Source: Flaccisagitta enflata (taxonomy: Eukaryota > Chaetognatha > Sagittoidea > Aphragmophora). Taken from it: a stretch of DNA of 64,000 bases. Below the pieces are notes generated by a model. The model was given only the letters and a program-made list of their open reading frames with translations. It did no database searches and was not told where the DNA came from. Of the stretch, positions 1-12,800 are shown one piece after another. The stretch's first letter is position 1, and each line of letters begins with the position of its first letter. The stretch lies in the NCBI GenBank assembly GCA_965153355.1, contig OZ231126.1, positions 24,490,001-24,554,000 on the forward strand, given 5' to 3'. The position numbers and the translations under genes are program-made.

Positions 1-26
1 TCCTCAAGTTCAGACGTAGGAGGCCA

Positions 27-276
27 TGTCTGTGTGTCTGTGTGTCTGTGTGTCTGTGTGTCTGTGTGTCTGTGTGTATGTGTGTCTGTCTGTCTGTCTG
101 TGTGTCTGTGTGTCTGTCTGTGTGTCCATCTTTCTGCCTATCTGCCAGTCTGTCTGTCTGTCTGTCTATCTGTCAGTCTGTCTGTCTGTCTGTCTTTCTG
201 TATGTCTGTCTGTCTGCATGTCTGTCTACCCGTATGCCTGTCTGTCCGTGTGTCTGTCAGTCTGTCTGTCTGTAGG
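27..276. repeat. (TGTC)n / (TG)n microsatellite
   Basis: Imperfect TGTC and TG repeats with scattered substitutions. Open frames through it (VCLSVCLSV) are artefacts. Confidence 0.95.
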
Positions 277-374
277 TCACGCTTCTTTAACTTTTTTTAA
301 AGAATATACGAAACGGGCGTTCTCAACAGTCCCCACGTTTTCCCGCTTCCATTCCTTTGATTATTCCTTTAATC

Positions 375-676
375 ATTGATTCATTTATTCGATCATTCAT
401 TCATTCATTTATTCATTCATTCATTCATTCATTCATTCATTCATTCATTCATTCATTCTTTCATTCCTTGATTCATTCAATCATTCAATCATTCATTCAT
501 TCATTCATTCATTCATTCATTCATTCATTCATTCATTCATTCATTCATTCATTCATTCATTCATTCATTCATTCATTCATTCATTCATTCATTCATTCAT
601 TCATTCATTCATTCATTCATTTATTCATTCGTTTTTTCTGTCTTTTCATACATCCATTCATTCACTCATTCATTCT
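375..676. repeat. (ATTC)n microsatellite
   Basis: About 300 bp of nearly perfect ATTC repeats, with a few variant units near 460-490. Confidence 0.95.
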
Positions 677-899
677 TCAACACGAGACGCATGTAATGGC
701 CTAAACGTTGCCTTGTTCCGTCATTCCACTTACCTCTTGTCCAGTATTGAGCAATTTTTTTGATTAGCACCATTCAGCCTTTGCTCCTAGCTCCCACGGC
801 ACTTCTTCAGCTGATCACTCCAAGCAGGGCATCGGGCACCGTTGACCATGTGCAATCCTTGGATGACTAGTTTTACGTGCGCCATAGCACCATTTTAAG

Positions 900-965
900 A
901 GGCTTTGACCGTTGGTCGGTCAGTAGTTTGGTCGGTTGGTCGGTCTGTCGGTCACGCTCGAGTGA
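900..965 (+). repeat. Family 1 fragment (GGTCGGT core)
   Basis: A GTTGGTCGGTC-type core followed by CACGCTCGAGTGAAAAA, as in the fuller copy at 50274-50432. The flanks 700-900 and 965-1075 show nothing recognisable, except a short Family 2 end-like motif near 818-850 (GCAGGGCATCGGGCACCG). Confidence 0.55.
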
Positions 966-1077
966 AAAATCGCAGAAAATGTTTGAAATCACTTGAAAAC
1001 CAATCATAATTCATAACCCTCATCATTTCATTCATTATCATATTCGGCTATGGGAAAGTCTGATAGAGCTTGGGATA

Positions 1078-2462
1078 CCCTGCAATCAAAAGCAACTGAT
1101 ACCAGTAAAACCTTTAATGTGCCTAGAGTATTTATTTTGAGAAATTTGGACTGGTTCCGTCTGAAAGCAGACTACCCACCATTTGTTCATGCAAAAATTC
1201 AAAGCACTGGCTTTAGCGGATTACTATCTAGAACATAAGTATATCGACAGGCATTTAAGGCAATAGCTCTATTCAAAATAAGAAATTTATATAAAAACCA
1301 GTGAGATTCAAAAAACTATTTTGAATTTCTGACCAGATGCCGCAAACGGCATCCTTTTAGCTCATGCCATTTAGAAATGACAAGCAAAACAAAATTGATA
1401 CTCCAATTGAAGAATTATGAAAAAAATAGATCTAGTCTTTTAACAGTTTTTGCTTTAAGTAACAAAGTCTTTATTGAGATAGATGGGAGGTTTTTTATCT
1501 CTTTTTTTATTCTTACTACAAACACAAAACGCCTTTGTCACATTTTCTTGGTTGAATTCAAAATCTCTGAGTCATTGGGATTACAACTGAAGCAAAAGAG
1601 AGAACATAACATTTACTTGAGAATTTTCTGAAATCCAATTTCAGGAGGGGAAGTTATTGTGCATTCATGCTAAACAATTGTGTTAGAATGCATATAATAT
1701 CCGTAACTAGTTGGTTGTTAAAGCACATAGATGTGATATTAAATATTTCACACACTTCTGAAGCTTTTCTATGGATCTTATACTAATAAGTTAACCAATC
1801 CCCATACTGTCGATATACTTATGTTCTAGATAGTAGCTTCCACCTTATTTCAAAATTTGACAAAAATTTGAAAGTTTTTACCCAAAAATTGTATTTTTAA
1901 GCAAGTTTACATAAATTTATCCTTGTAATTTTCACATTTATTCATAAAGACTATCTGACCGTTCATAATTGAGAGGTAATTGACCCATTTGTTGCAAAAC
2001 TTTTGATTTTTTGCCATTTCTGTGGAGATTTAGGTATTAAATGAGCAGTGATGTGACACAAAACCCGCTCAAACAAAAAAAAAAAAAAAAAAAGAGGAAA
2101 CAATTAAGATTGCCCAATGAATTTCTGTATTTTAGTATGTTTTTTATAGAAATGCGTAAGCTGAGACTAATATCTTACTTTTAAGACCAATCTGGTCATT
2201 TTGGAATGATTTGTAACAAAATTACATTGATTTAAAGCTAATGAGGTCAGTTTATCAATATTTTCAGAAATCTCACGAGGGGAAAATCACATCATACCTC
2301 AAATCCACGTGGAAGCTAAACCGCTTAAGCCACTGCTATGAAATTTTGCATGAATAAATGGTAGGTAATGTGCTTTCAGACAAAACTAATCTGAATTTTC
2401 AAAAGTGAATACTTTATGCACTATAAAGGTTTTGCTGGTATCAGTTGCTTTTGATTGCAGGG
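1078..2462. mobile_element. Non-autonomous TIR element with TA duplication
   Basis: Terminal inverted repeats start CCCTGCAATCAAAAGC and match over ~45 bp (1078-1122 against 2418-2462), more weakly further in. TA flanks both ends (1076-1077, 2463-2464), as in Tc1/mariner-like insertions. A second, perfect 29-bp inverted repeat lies inside (1222-1250 against 1807-1835). The direct repeat TCTGATAGAGCT flanks the element. No transposase frame is visible. Confidence 0.75.
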
Positions 2463-2464
2463 TA

Positions 2465-4069
2465 GGTCTGATAGAGCTCGGGATAGGGTTAGGGGTATAA
2501 AGCTTGGGATAGGTCTGGGAAAAGATAACGACAGGCGCGCCGTCTTGGACCGTGTATCCGGCCTTGTTCTTCTAGTTACTCACTCTGTTTGCATTCCATA
2601 CCTTCAAATTTCTATTCGTTTGCCTGCAACTTACTCCATTGACTTACTAATTTGCATATTGCAGTTTACTGTTTCATTCAAAGCAATAAACTTTCTTCAT
2701 CAAGAAAAACGTTCATACTAGCATCAGAAAATGTTTTTGATTTTGTGACCATGAAAGCCCATATAACAACCAAAAAACCAGCAAATATGATTGACTCAAT
2801 TCTAGAATGTTTCCACATCCCAACACGATTACTTTTTGTTTGAAAGGGTATTTATAAGCAAAAAGTTTCAAAATGATAATGAAATTATTCGATCAGTTCT
2901 TCCAGTTTCAAGGGCCTTGCCCCGCTGTGGCTGATTCCTTACGTGAACCAATTTAGAATAGTTACTTATTGTCATTTTGTTAAATAACTAACTTACTACT
3001 AATTGACAGACCGTACTATTTATTTCCGTGCTGGCCTTAATTTCTAGTCGTTTTGATTTTTACCTCCAGGGGAATTTTGAATAGGTATTTAGTCTCAATT
3101 CGTTGATTACATAAATGATTCACTACTAACGGACTGACTATACTATATATTTCCGTGCCTGTTTCATTTTAATTTCTAGTCATCTTGATCGTTACCTCCA
3201 GCTTGCATCTTACATACGCATGATAATGTATTTTTTTCTTTTGGTGCAAAGTGCGTCTCCAACACAAGAGAGAAGGAGTAAAAAAAAGCACGCACACATC
3301 AGACAGCACTCGATCTCACTGAGACTCTTTTGCGGAGGGTTGCCACTTATTCCAATGGGAGCTCGGCAGTCAGGAACACATGGTTAATATAACACTTTTA
3401 CTTTTACACAACCTAAAAAATCTGATCCCTACTATTACACACCTTTCTTACAAAAATCCGATCCTAGAATCCTTTTTATTGTCAGTAGTTTATAGATATT
3501 TGATTCTCAAGAAAAACAAATACTGCTACTAAATGCGTAAAGTAACCCATGCCATTCCTCTTCTATTTCATATCAAAACCTGAATCAATCGAATGGACAT
3601 GAACTCATAGAAAAAAAGAAAAATTATTCGACCACTCTTCCTGGAAATCGCTGCTGGGTCTCGGTCTCTCGGCTCTTTTGTGATCTGCGGCTATGAGGTG
3701 GCCCTACTCTAGCAGCTAGATCGCGGTTGTTAGTGAAACTCTTGGAGAATTCTTCTGTCAATCTTTTTCGTCTTCACCGCACTGCCAACGGACAAACTAG
3801 AAAATTAGTCGTGTAACCGGCATTTTTTCGGTTCATGGGGATGTGCTTATCAAATTCCGCGTGAATAGGTTGTTTCGTTGACAGAGAGGGGTCCGAACGA
3901 AGGGCCAAAGCCTACGCACAATCCGTACTCCTGTGTAAACATGAGAAGTGCGGCAGCTTCTGCTAAATCAAAGCTTAGAGAAAACGGAACTTCTGCTCAG
4001 TCATAAGTCTGCATTCCACTTTTTTGTTATTTTCATCTATTTTCTTTTGTCCCCTCCCACTATACCATC
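2465..4069. other. Unassigned sequence
   Basis: AT-rich, without a convincing exon, RNA gene or repeat. Two ~110-bp stretches near 2980-3060 and 3110-3190 resemble each other (ACTACTAA...CCGTGC...TTTCTAGTC), a probable degenerate tandem duplication. Confidence 0.4.
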
Positions 4070-4081
4070 CTTTCCTTTCAT

Positions 4082-4148
<67 letters not shown>

Positions 4149-4185
4149 CTCTTTCTTTCTTTCTTTCTTCCTTTCTTTTTTTAGT

Positions 4186-4257
<72 letters not shown>

Positions 4258-4312
4258 TTTTTAGTTCTTTCTTTCTTTTTTTAGTTCTTTCTTTCTTTCT
4301 TTCCTTCTACAT
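4070..4312. repeat. (CTTT)n microsatellite
   Basis: About 240 bp of TTTC repeats interrupted by three copies of TTTTTTTAGTTC. Confidence 0.95.
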
Positions 4313-4615
4313 GTCTGCAATCATCCTGATTATCCATTCTTTTACCTGAAACTTCGAACTCCTCTTCATAACTTTTGACCCTTCCCATTCCTCCAGGCAC
4401 CTGCTTGAGTTTTTGTCTGACACCACTCTTCGACCTTCAAGTCTCCATCCCAGTCATCCCACCCCTCTCACCTTATCTTCTTCGCTTTCTGTCTCTCTCG
4501 CGCGCATCGTTTCTGCAAGATAACGTTTCAATGGAGAAAACGGAGAAGGTTTTCAAATGAAATCAACAAAACCAGAAATAGAAGTAGGGAGTGTTTCTTC
4601 TGCAAGAGCCTTCCT

Positions 4616-5093
<478 letters not shown>

Positions 5094-5995
5094 GTGATCA
5101 ATTCGATTTTGTTTTTGTTTTTGTTTTCACGTATCTTACCCTTAAGATGTTTTGCCTGACAATTGTCTCTACTTTTTTTTAGAATATTGAAGTGGAACCG
5201 GAAGTCGGAATGGAAGTGGAAGCGGAAATAGAATCTGTGGCGAAAGCAGAGACTGAGCCAGGGTATAAACGTGAAAGGTGCAGCGCCGAAGGGAAAGGCA
5301 GAGGCAGTCGCGGAGGCAGAGGCAGAACCCCCTTGTGCAATGGACGCAAAAGCTGAAGTGGCAGAGGCAATGGCAGGAGGCAGAAGGCAGATGCGAAGGT
5401 GAATATTCATTTGTAAGAAGAGCAGACAGGAAAGTGGAGGGGTAAGCGCAGGCAGCTTTAGAACGATTGGCAGAAGAATCAATGAATTATGACCGGGATC
5501 TTTGAATGAAAAAGTGAGAAAAAGTAAATCACAGAAGTTTAAAGTGAAAAAGTGAGAAAAAGTAAATCACAGAAGTTTAAAAAACTACATCTAAATCACA
5601 GCCAAGTGACGCAGCCTGAATGAAGATTCACAGCCATTTTTGTTTTCAAGATGTTTAACGAGTAAATGAGACGGCAAAGAAAATCATATTCCAATGTGAG
5701 GAGGGGGCAGAGGCGGAGCTGCGATCAGTCCAGCGTTAGCACGTTGTAATAGCACAAATAGACGCTGAAAAAGCTGTCGAATTGTTGTCTCTGTTGGAGA
5801 AGGAGATCGCGATGCGGCACGTTTGGCAATGGCAGTATTGTTCTACAAAGGAGTTACTCGCTGTTCCCAATACTTTTAAGTTTTATGTCTTTTCTCTCCC
5901 TCTCTTGCAGAAATAAACTAACAAATTGATGTTAATCTCACCTCGGTCCACTTTTCCTCCTCTTTCAGGGATGTAACGCTTCGTAGAAAACAAGG
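5094..5995. other. Upstream region of receptor gene, no clear exon
   Basis: Purine-rich GGCAGAGGCAG-like sequence at 5170-5420 and a 35-bp direct repeat at ~5508-5580 (AAAAAGTGAGAAAAAGTAAA). A TTTCTCTCCC tract at ~5890 and an acceptor near 5968 could belong to 5'UTR splicing. No promoter could be assigned. Confidence 0.35.
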
Positions 5996-6824
5996 ATGGT
6001 CAGGCACGAGTCGCGGGCGTCTGACGGGAATGACGCTGCGCCGCACACGCTACATGATCTCAACGCAACTACAAAAATCCCGGCCTCAAAAGCCGAATGC
6101 AGCCATGCCGGACAATGTCCTAGCTTAAATAAGTCGCGCATTGGGCCCCCGACGCAATCCGCGTCGACGTTATTGCCATCGACGGCTGGCTGTCATCGCG
6201 CCAACGACCGTGATGTCCCCGTGCAATGCCAATGTTATATTAAAACCTCCCTAACAACGTCCGATATCGCGATGGAGTCATCCCTTCGGTCACCAAAATC
6301 CTCCATGACTCAATCGTTACGTTGCGACAGCTCAACTGCAACGACTGCCGAAATTGCCATTGACAATGATCCGCCGCGATGCATCACCGGCAGAAGCCGA
6401 TTGTCCAGTTCCTCATGTTCGTCAAGTTTGGCCTTCTCAAGTTTGGCCTTCAGTTGTTCAAGTTTGTCGTCCAGTGTCCTCAAGTATAACGCGCCATCTT
6501 TATCGTCGTCCGAAAGACACTCCCATAGGTTCCACTTCTTCCCTTCGCCGTCGGCAGCAATCAAAACTTCCAGACTTGTACGGAAACTCTCATCCAACGC
6601 ATCGCGGCGACGAACGTCGTCCTTCCTCACCCCGTACTGCTCCGCATTTTTAACGTCGATAATACTCTTTCTTCCTCTGCAAGTCGTTACATTGGGCAAG
6701 GCGAGATACAATACGCAGATGCAATACCCAAACGATTCTCTACCATTCCGTGTCGAGACGGGTGCGTGCAACCACACCAAGAAATGTATCACTTCGTTGA
6801 CGAACGAGCCGTTAAACTATAAAG
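5996..6824 (+). CDS. Exon 1 of receptor gene (N-terminus, Ser-rich, hydrophobic segment)
   Basis: Open from the ATG at 5996 to a strong donor AAAG|GTAGGT at 6825, ending in phase 1, which fits the next exon. The last ~65 codons include a hydrophobic stretch (FLTSIILFLPLQVVTLG) that could be a signal or signal-anchor sequence, followed by a Cys-containing linker. The preceding ~210 residues are Ser/Arg-rich and unlike a receptor. Antisense to them is a frame with far more protein-like composition, so the true exon may begin at an internal acceptor near 6680 after a pyrimidine tract. A 5'UTR acceptor is plausible at about 5968. Confidence 0.5.
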
Positions 6825-9800
6825 GTAGGTTTGTTCTGGTATCGGCAGAGATCGTTTATGGCCGACGGACCTATGAACGGAATGAAATCGTGTCACGTTC
6901 AGAGCGTCTCATTCACATTCAACCCTCTCACCTTCGACCGCGCAAGCAGAAAATTGTGTATGGGATCGTTTGGTCACATTTCTGAAAATGATCAAAAAAT
7001 TGACCCGGGAGCCTGATTTTACAAACGAATGACGGCGATGCAATCAGCGTATTGTGCACACGCCTATCGGACTTATTTCCTGATCACTGCTCCGTAGTTC
7101 CACCGTGTGCTTTATTCTAGGAGAGCTGCCACTTTTATGATGGTTTCCGGTGGTCCAGCCTATGAATGATCCATGGCAAATTAGTGCAAAAAAAATCCTG
7201 GGGCGCTCTATGAAATATTCACATTTTTTCCTGATAAGGTTTTTTCTATTGTGAAACGATTAGGGCGCCCAGGCCAGGTTTCTGTAGTGGTCGTTAAATC
7301 ATCATCAATGATGATTCATCGTTTTTCCATCCCTCTGCTTAATTTTCGAACAGGAGAGCTTAAAAACGTCACCGTGGCGGCGATTCTTCCATGCAACAAC
7401 AGCTATCTCTACTCCATCGAACGGGTTAAGGATGCTCTCTCGTTCTCCGTGGAGAAAGTTCGCGAACACGGTCTGCTGCCAAATCATCGAATTCAGTTCT
7501 TCTTTGCAGATTCCGGTCCCAACATTTATTATCCACTGAAACATGTAAGTTTGTCATTGGGGTTGATGCTGTCGGTAAGTTTATCGCGCGGCTGCTATCT
7601 GCAAATTTTTGCCGGCTTTGGTTAATGTGGAAGTAACCTTTTTGGGCAGCGGCCCCGAAGGGGACGAAGTCCTGTGGAACACAGGGGGACTTTCGTTCGT
7701 CATTCTGTTCGTCCGTTCGTCCCCCCCAGGCCCTCTCAGGCCTGAAATCTACCCTCTTAGACCTGAAATCTGCCCTCTCAGGCCTTGAATCTGCCCTCTT
7801 AGGCCTGAAATCTATCCTCTCAGGCCAGAATTCTGCCCTCTCAGGCCTGAAATCCATCCTTTTAGGCCTAAAATCTGCTCTCTCAGACCTTGAATCTGCC
7901 CTCTCAGGCCTGAAATCTGTCCTCTCAGGTCTGAAATCTGCCCTCTCAGGCCTAAAATCTGCCCTCACAGATTAAAGGCCTGAGTGGGCAGATTGAAGGC
8001 ATGAGAGGGCAGATTGAAGGCCTGAGTGGGCAGATTTCAGGCCTGAGAGGGCCTGGGGGGAACGGACGGACGGAATGACGAACGAAAGCCCCCCTGTGTT
8101 CCACAGGACTTCATGCCCTTCGGGGCCGCTGCCCTGCTTCCTCTCACGCCATATCACAATCATGCAAAGCAGGGCAACGGGTATCGCTGACCACATATTG
8201 CCCTTGGGCGACCTGTTAGTTAATGTTTAAGAGGTTTGAACTTATTTAAGACGTCTTGAATAGTTCACTACGAGATACAACGATAAATCACGAGGACTTC
8301 TCGAGTTGCCCATGAACTAGTCTAGTTTTTTGTTGGATAAGATTGACTCCGCTTTTCTGGCACAAAGCTTGAAAAATTTACTCCAAAATGTTGATCATGA
8401 TTCATGAAAATGTCAAAAAAAATCCGAGCATCTACCTAAAAAATCCAAGGAATATTTCAAGATCAGTTGCTGGACCTTGATATATTGGGAGCAAAAAATG
8501 TTTTTTATTCATATACACAACAAAATTCAACTCTGTAGCATCTTAAGAAGAGCTCTGAAGATATAGCCAATTGGCTTTCTATGAACGTAGTTTTTGGCCG
8601 AGATGGAATATCATTGCGACGCGGACTATAATGCAAGGTGGGTGGGTGTTGTCGTTGTCACTTTTTTATGATTTGACTAATTTCCTTTATATTTGGTGGG
8701 AAGTTGTACTAGGGTAAGGCGCTTTACATCCTATCTAATTTTTGTGATCCGACCAACCCAACCGGCCCAACTAGCCTACACTTAGGCATTTTTCAACAGA
8801 TTTGGTTGAAATTTGGTATTGAGTCTCTAAATGGAAAGACTCAGCATATGTATGTGATTTATATGCATTTGAGTATGCTAACCGGCCAAACCAACTTGCC
8901 ACTTAATCAGCTTATTGGCTTAAAAGTGAAAAACTTGCATAACTTTGTTATTTTTCAATTAATTTGGTTTAAACTTGGTATGGAGTCTCTAAATGGAAGA
9001 ACTCAACAAATGCACACTATTTGTCCTGTCAAACCAGCCTACCACTCAACCAGCATATCAGCCTTAAAGTGAAAAATGTGCTTATCTTCGGCATTTTTCA
9101 ACCAATTTGATTGAAATTTGGTATGGAGTTTATAAATAGAAGGAATCAACACATGTATGTTATTTATTTGCATTTGAGCATGCTAACCTGTTAAACCAAC
9201 TTACCACCCAACCAGCGTACTGGCCTAAAAGCAAAAAACTCGCATAACTTAGACATTCTTCAACTGATTTGGTTAAAACTTGGTATGGAGTCTCTTAATG
9301 GAAGAACTCAACATATGCACACTATTTATCTTGTCAAACCAGTCTACCACCCAACCAGCTTACTAGTCTAAAAGTGTTAAATTTATGTGCATAACATTGC
9401 CATTTTTCAACTGATTTGCTTGAAACTTTGTATAGAGACTCTAAATGGAAAGATTTATAGTTGTAGCGAATTTATAGAGTAAGCGATGTTTTGGTCATAG
9501 CGATCTTATGGAAGTGGAGATCATTAACCCCCCACCGTCGCGGACCCAATTTCTTTTCAGATTTTTTTACACAAAAATAAGTGGGCTATATTTCAGCTTC
9601 TAAAAAGCACATATGAAAATCGCCAACGTAGATCCGTTTCTTTTTACTTTATCAAGGCTATCAAATTGGTGGATGAACATGACATAAACGTTTTTCTGGG
9701 ACCAGTTAATGATTATTCTGCGGCCGGCGTTGCGCGACAAGCGTACTTTTGGAAAAAGCCTATCATCACACCAGGTCGGAGTCCTCAGATTGTTTCCTGT

Positions 9801-12800
9801 CATCGTTTCATATGCCGCATGTCTGAAAATGCCTGTTCATCTGGCTGTATGTCTTTTGTCTGTCCAACTGGATATCAAATCCTATATGCAGCGGATTCTT
9901 TAGTATGGTTAAGGTTCAATATTAGCGAATTCTATCCCGGAGTTAACTGCATTTTTACTCGTTTTGCCTGTTTCTCTGTCTAGGTGCCATGGCGGGAGAC
10001 TTTATTAGTAAGGAGCCAAAATGTAACGTCCGTGACCAATACCCTACTCTCACGCGTACTGGAAGCACCCACGATCAGGTACAAGTCGCTTCGGGATGAG
10101 GGGCCTGATTCAATAACAAGATGACATTCCAACGAAGGCATCGGTCACGTCGTCCAACTGAAAGTGCCTATTGCAAATGGGCAACTATTCTTAATTTTAT
10201 TAGTGCTCAAGCATTTTTGCTTGTTTTACAGGTAGCAAGATCTGTTACCAGTCTTATGAAACAATGGAAAAACAGCGATCAGAACTCAAGCTGGACTAGG
10301 GCGAGGCTGGTCGTGGAGCCGGTAGGGCAAGAGGAAGTAGGGTCCAATTTTTGCTACTTGTCAGGAAGCGCAATTAGGCAACAAGGAAGTGTTGCTGGTT
10401 TGAAAATCCAAGATTGGAACTTCGGACCTAAACCCGATACCACGGTTGAGGGATTGAAGGTTGACATCAAGTAAGTGCCATCGTCTCGGTTGCATTGTGT
10501 TGTTTACTAATGCGTATCTCCTGTTGAATTGGTTTGTGTGCAAGCGATAAATACCGAGGATAAGGCTACTACTACTTATTTTCTGAAAACAAGAAGAAAT
10601 AGTCGCAAGAGCGTTAGATGGTCAGCGGTACCCGTGCCCTGCTTAAGAAGGTTGTAGATGAAGTTGAGGGGGGAGCAGGGCAGCGGCAGCGGCGTCCCGA
10701 AGGGGTCAATGACGCGCTCACATGCGGAGCTTCCTTCCTCCTCCTTCCTTCCTTCCTCCTTCCTCCACCCTCCCAGCCTCTAGGCTCATATCCAGCTCGG
10801 AGCCTCATATCCCAGCCTCCAGGCCCAAATCTCAGTCTTGAGGCTCAAATCCCTGTAGAGAGTGGAATCTAGGCCTTGAGTGATTTGGGCCTTTGTGGAT
10901 TTGGGGCCTTCAAGACTTGGATTTGGGCCTGATGGCTGGGATATGGGCTTCCAGGCTGAGATATGGGCCTAGAGGCTGGGGGAGGGGGGGTACGAAGGAG
11001 AAGGAGAAAACTCCCCATATGTGTGAAAGCATAGGTCATCGACCCCTTTGGGGCCGCTGCCCAAAAGTGAATGAGTCCAACGGCCGAGACCCTAACGACT
11101 CAGAAAACATAGTAATGTCTGTTCGTAAGGTCATTGGTTGCCATCACCCAGGAACTCTCCGTCCCAAGCGATTGCCATACATTAATACAATGAGTTTTTT
11201 TTTTTCAAATGGTAACAATGAACGAAAGTACGAAAAACGAGAATGACTACAATAACTCGTAGTCTGTCTGTCTGTCTGTCTGTCTGTCTTGTTTAAAAAC
11301 CTCTCATATTTTTAAACCAGACTTCAGAATTTGGGCTGAAAATTTTGCTGGTGTTGTTTATAGGTCAATAGGAGCTTGTAATACTTCAAAAAATTCATTA
11401 ACTTACTACCTCTTTGCCTATTATTTTTGTAGTAATATTTAGCTTGGACTTAGGTGGTTTACATAGGTAGAGGGTAGTAAAGGTTTATGAATTTTTTTTT
11501 AATTTGGTATACAAGTAGAGGGTAGTAAATAAACAACCCCTGCAAAATTCAAATTAAATCTGAAGTTTGGTTTATGAGATATTAGCTTATTTATGTAGTA
11601 AAATGTTGCTAGACTTTAGGCAAATTTTACATAGCACAGTAGTAAAGGCATGTGAATTTTTTCTAATTTGTATATACAAGTAGAGGGTAGTAAATAAATA
11701 ACCCCTGCAGAATTCAAATTAAATTCTGAAGTCTGGTTTATGAGATATTAGCTTATTTATGTAGTAATATGTTACTATGACTTTGGCAGTTTACATAGGC
11801 AAAGGGTAGCAAAGTTATGTGAATTTTTTTGTCCCCACCTAACAGCTTTCACGGGCACTGATGTGATGGGACCTTGATCGTAGTCTGTCGTTGTTTGTCT
11901 GTCTGCGTCTAAAACCTTCCTTGTCTTTGAACCAGACCTCGTGTTCACGAACTTCAGCCTAGTTATTTTTTTCAAGTCAATGGGAGCTTGTGTACCAATT
12001 TTCAGAAAATCTATAAACTTACATCTTTTGCCTACGGCTTTAGTAATATTTTACTGGACTGCATGATTTCAGGTGCAGAGTGTAGTAAACCTATGTGAAT
12101 TTTTTTAATTTGGTATACAAGAGCTTTTGGGAAAACAAACAACCCCTGCAAAATTCGAATTAAATCTGAGGTCTGGTTCATGAGATATTAGTTTATTTAT
12201 ATAGTAATATGTTACTAGGACTTAGGCGATTTACATAGGCAAAGGGTAGTAAAGGCATGTCAATTTTTTTTTTAATTTGGTATACAAGTAATGGATGTCA
12301 ATTGAACAGCCCCTGCAAAATTCGAATTAAACCTGAGGTCTGGTGTATGAAATATTAGCTTATTTGTGTATGTAGTAATATGTTACTAGGACTTAGGCAA
12401 TTTATCCACTGTTTGTCCACAATTTGTCCACTGTCATATAGTGGATTTGAGTTGATGAAAATTTTAACTTGTTTATTCATTACATTCTGTTTTTCTTTAG
12501 ATTTGCCATCATGGATCTTAAGGTATGCCACCAGTGATTTCAAGGTATGCCACCATGGACTCTGCTGCATGCCACCATAGACTTCAAGGTATGGACTTCA
12601 AGGTATGCTGGCCTCATGGACTTCCAAGGTATGCTACCATGGATTCTCAAGGTATGCCACCATGGACTTCTTTCACAGTATGCCACCATGGACTTCAAGT
12701 ATGCCACCATGGACTTCATTGAGGTACGCCACCATGGATCTCGAGACGCTCACCATGGACTTTTGAGGTATGCCACCATGGACTTCCAAGGTATGCCACC

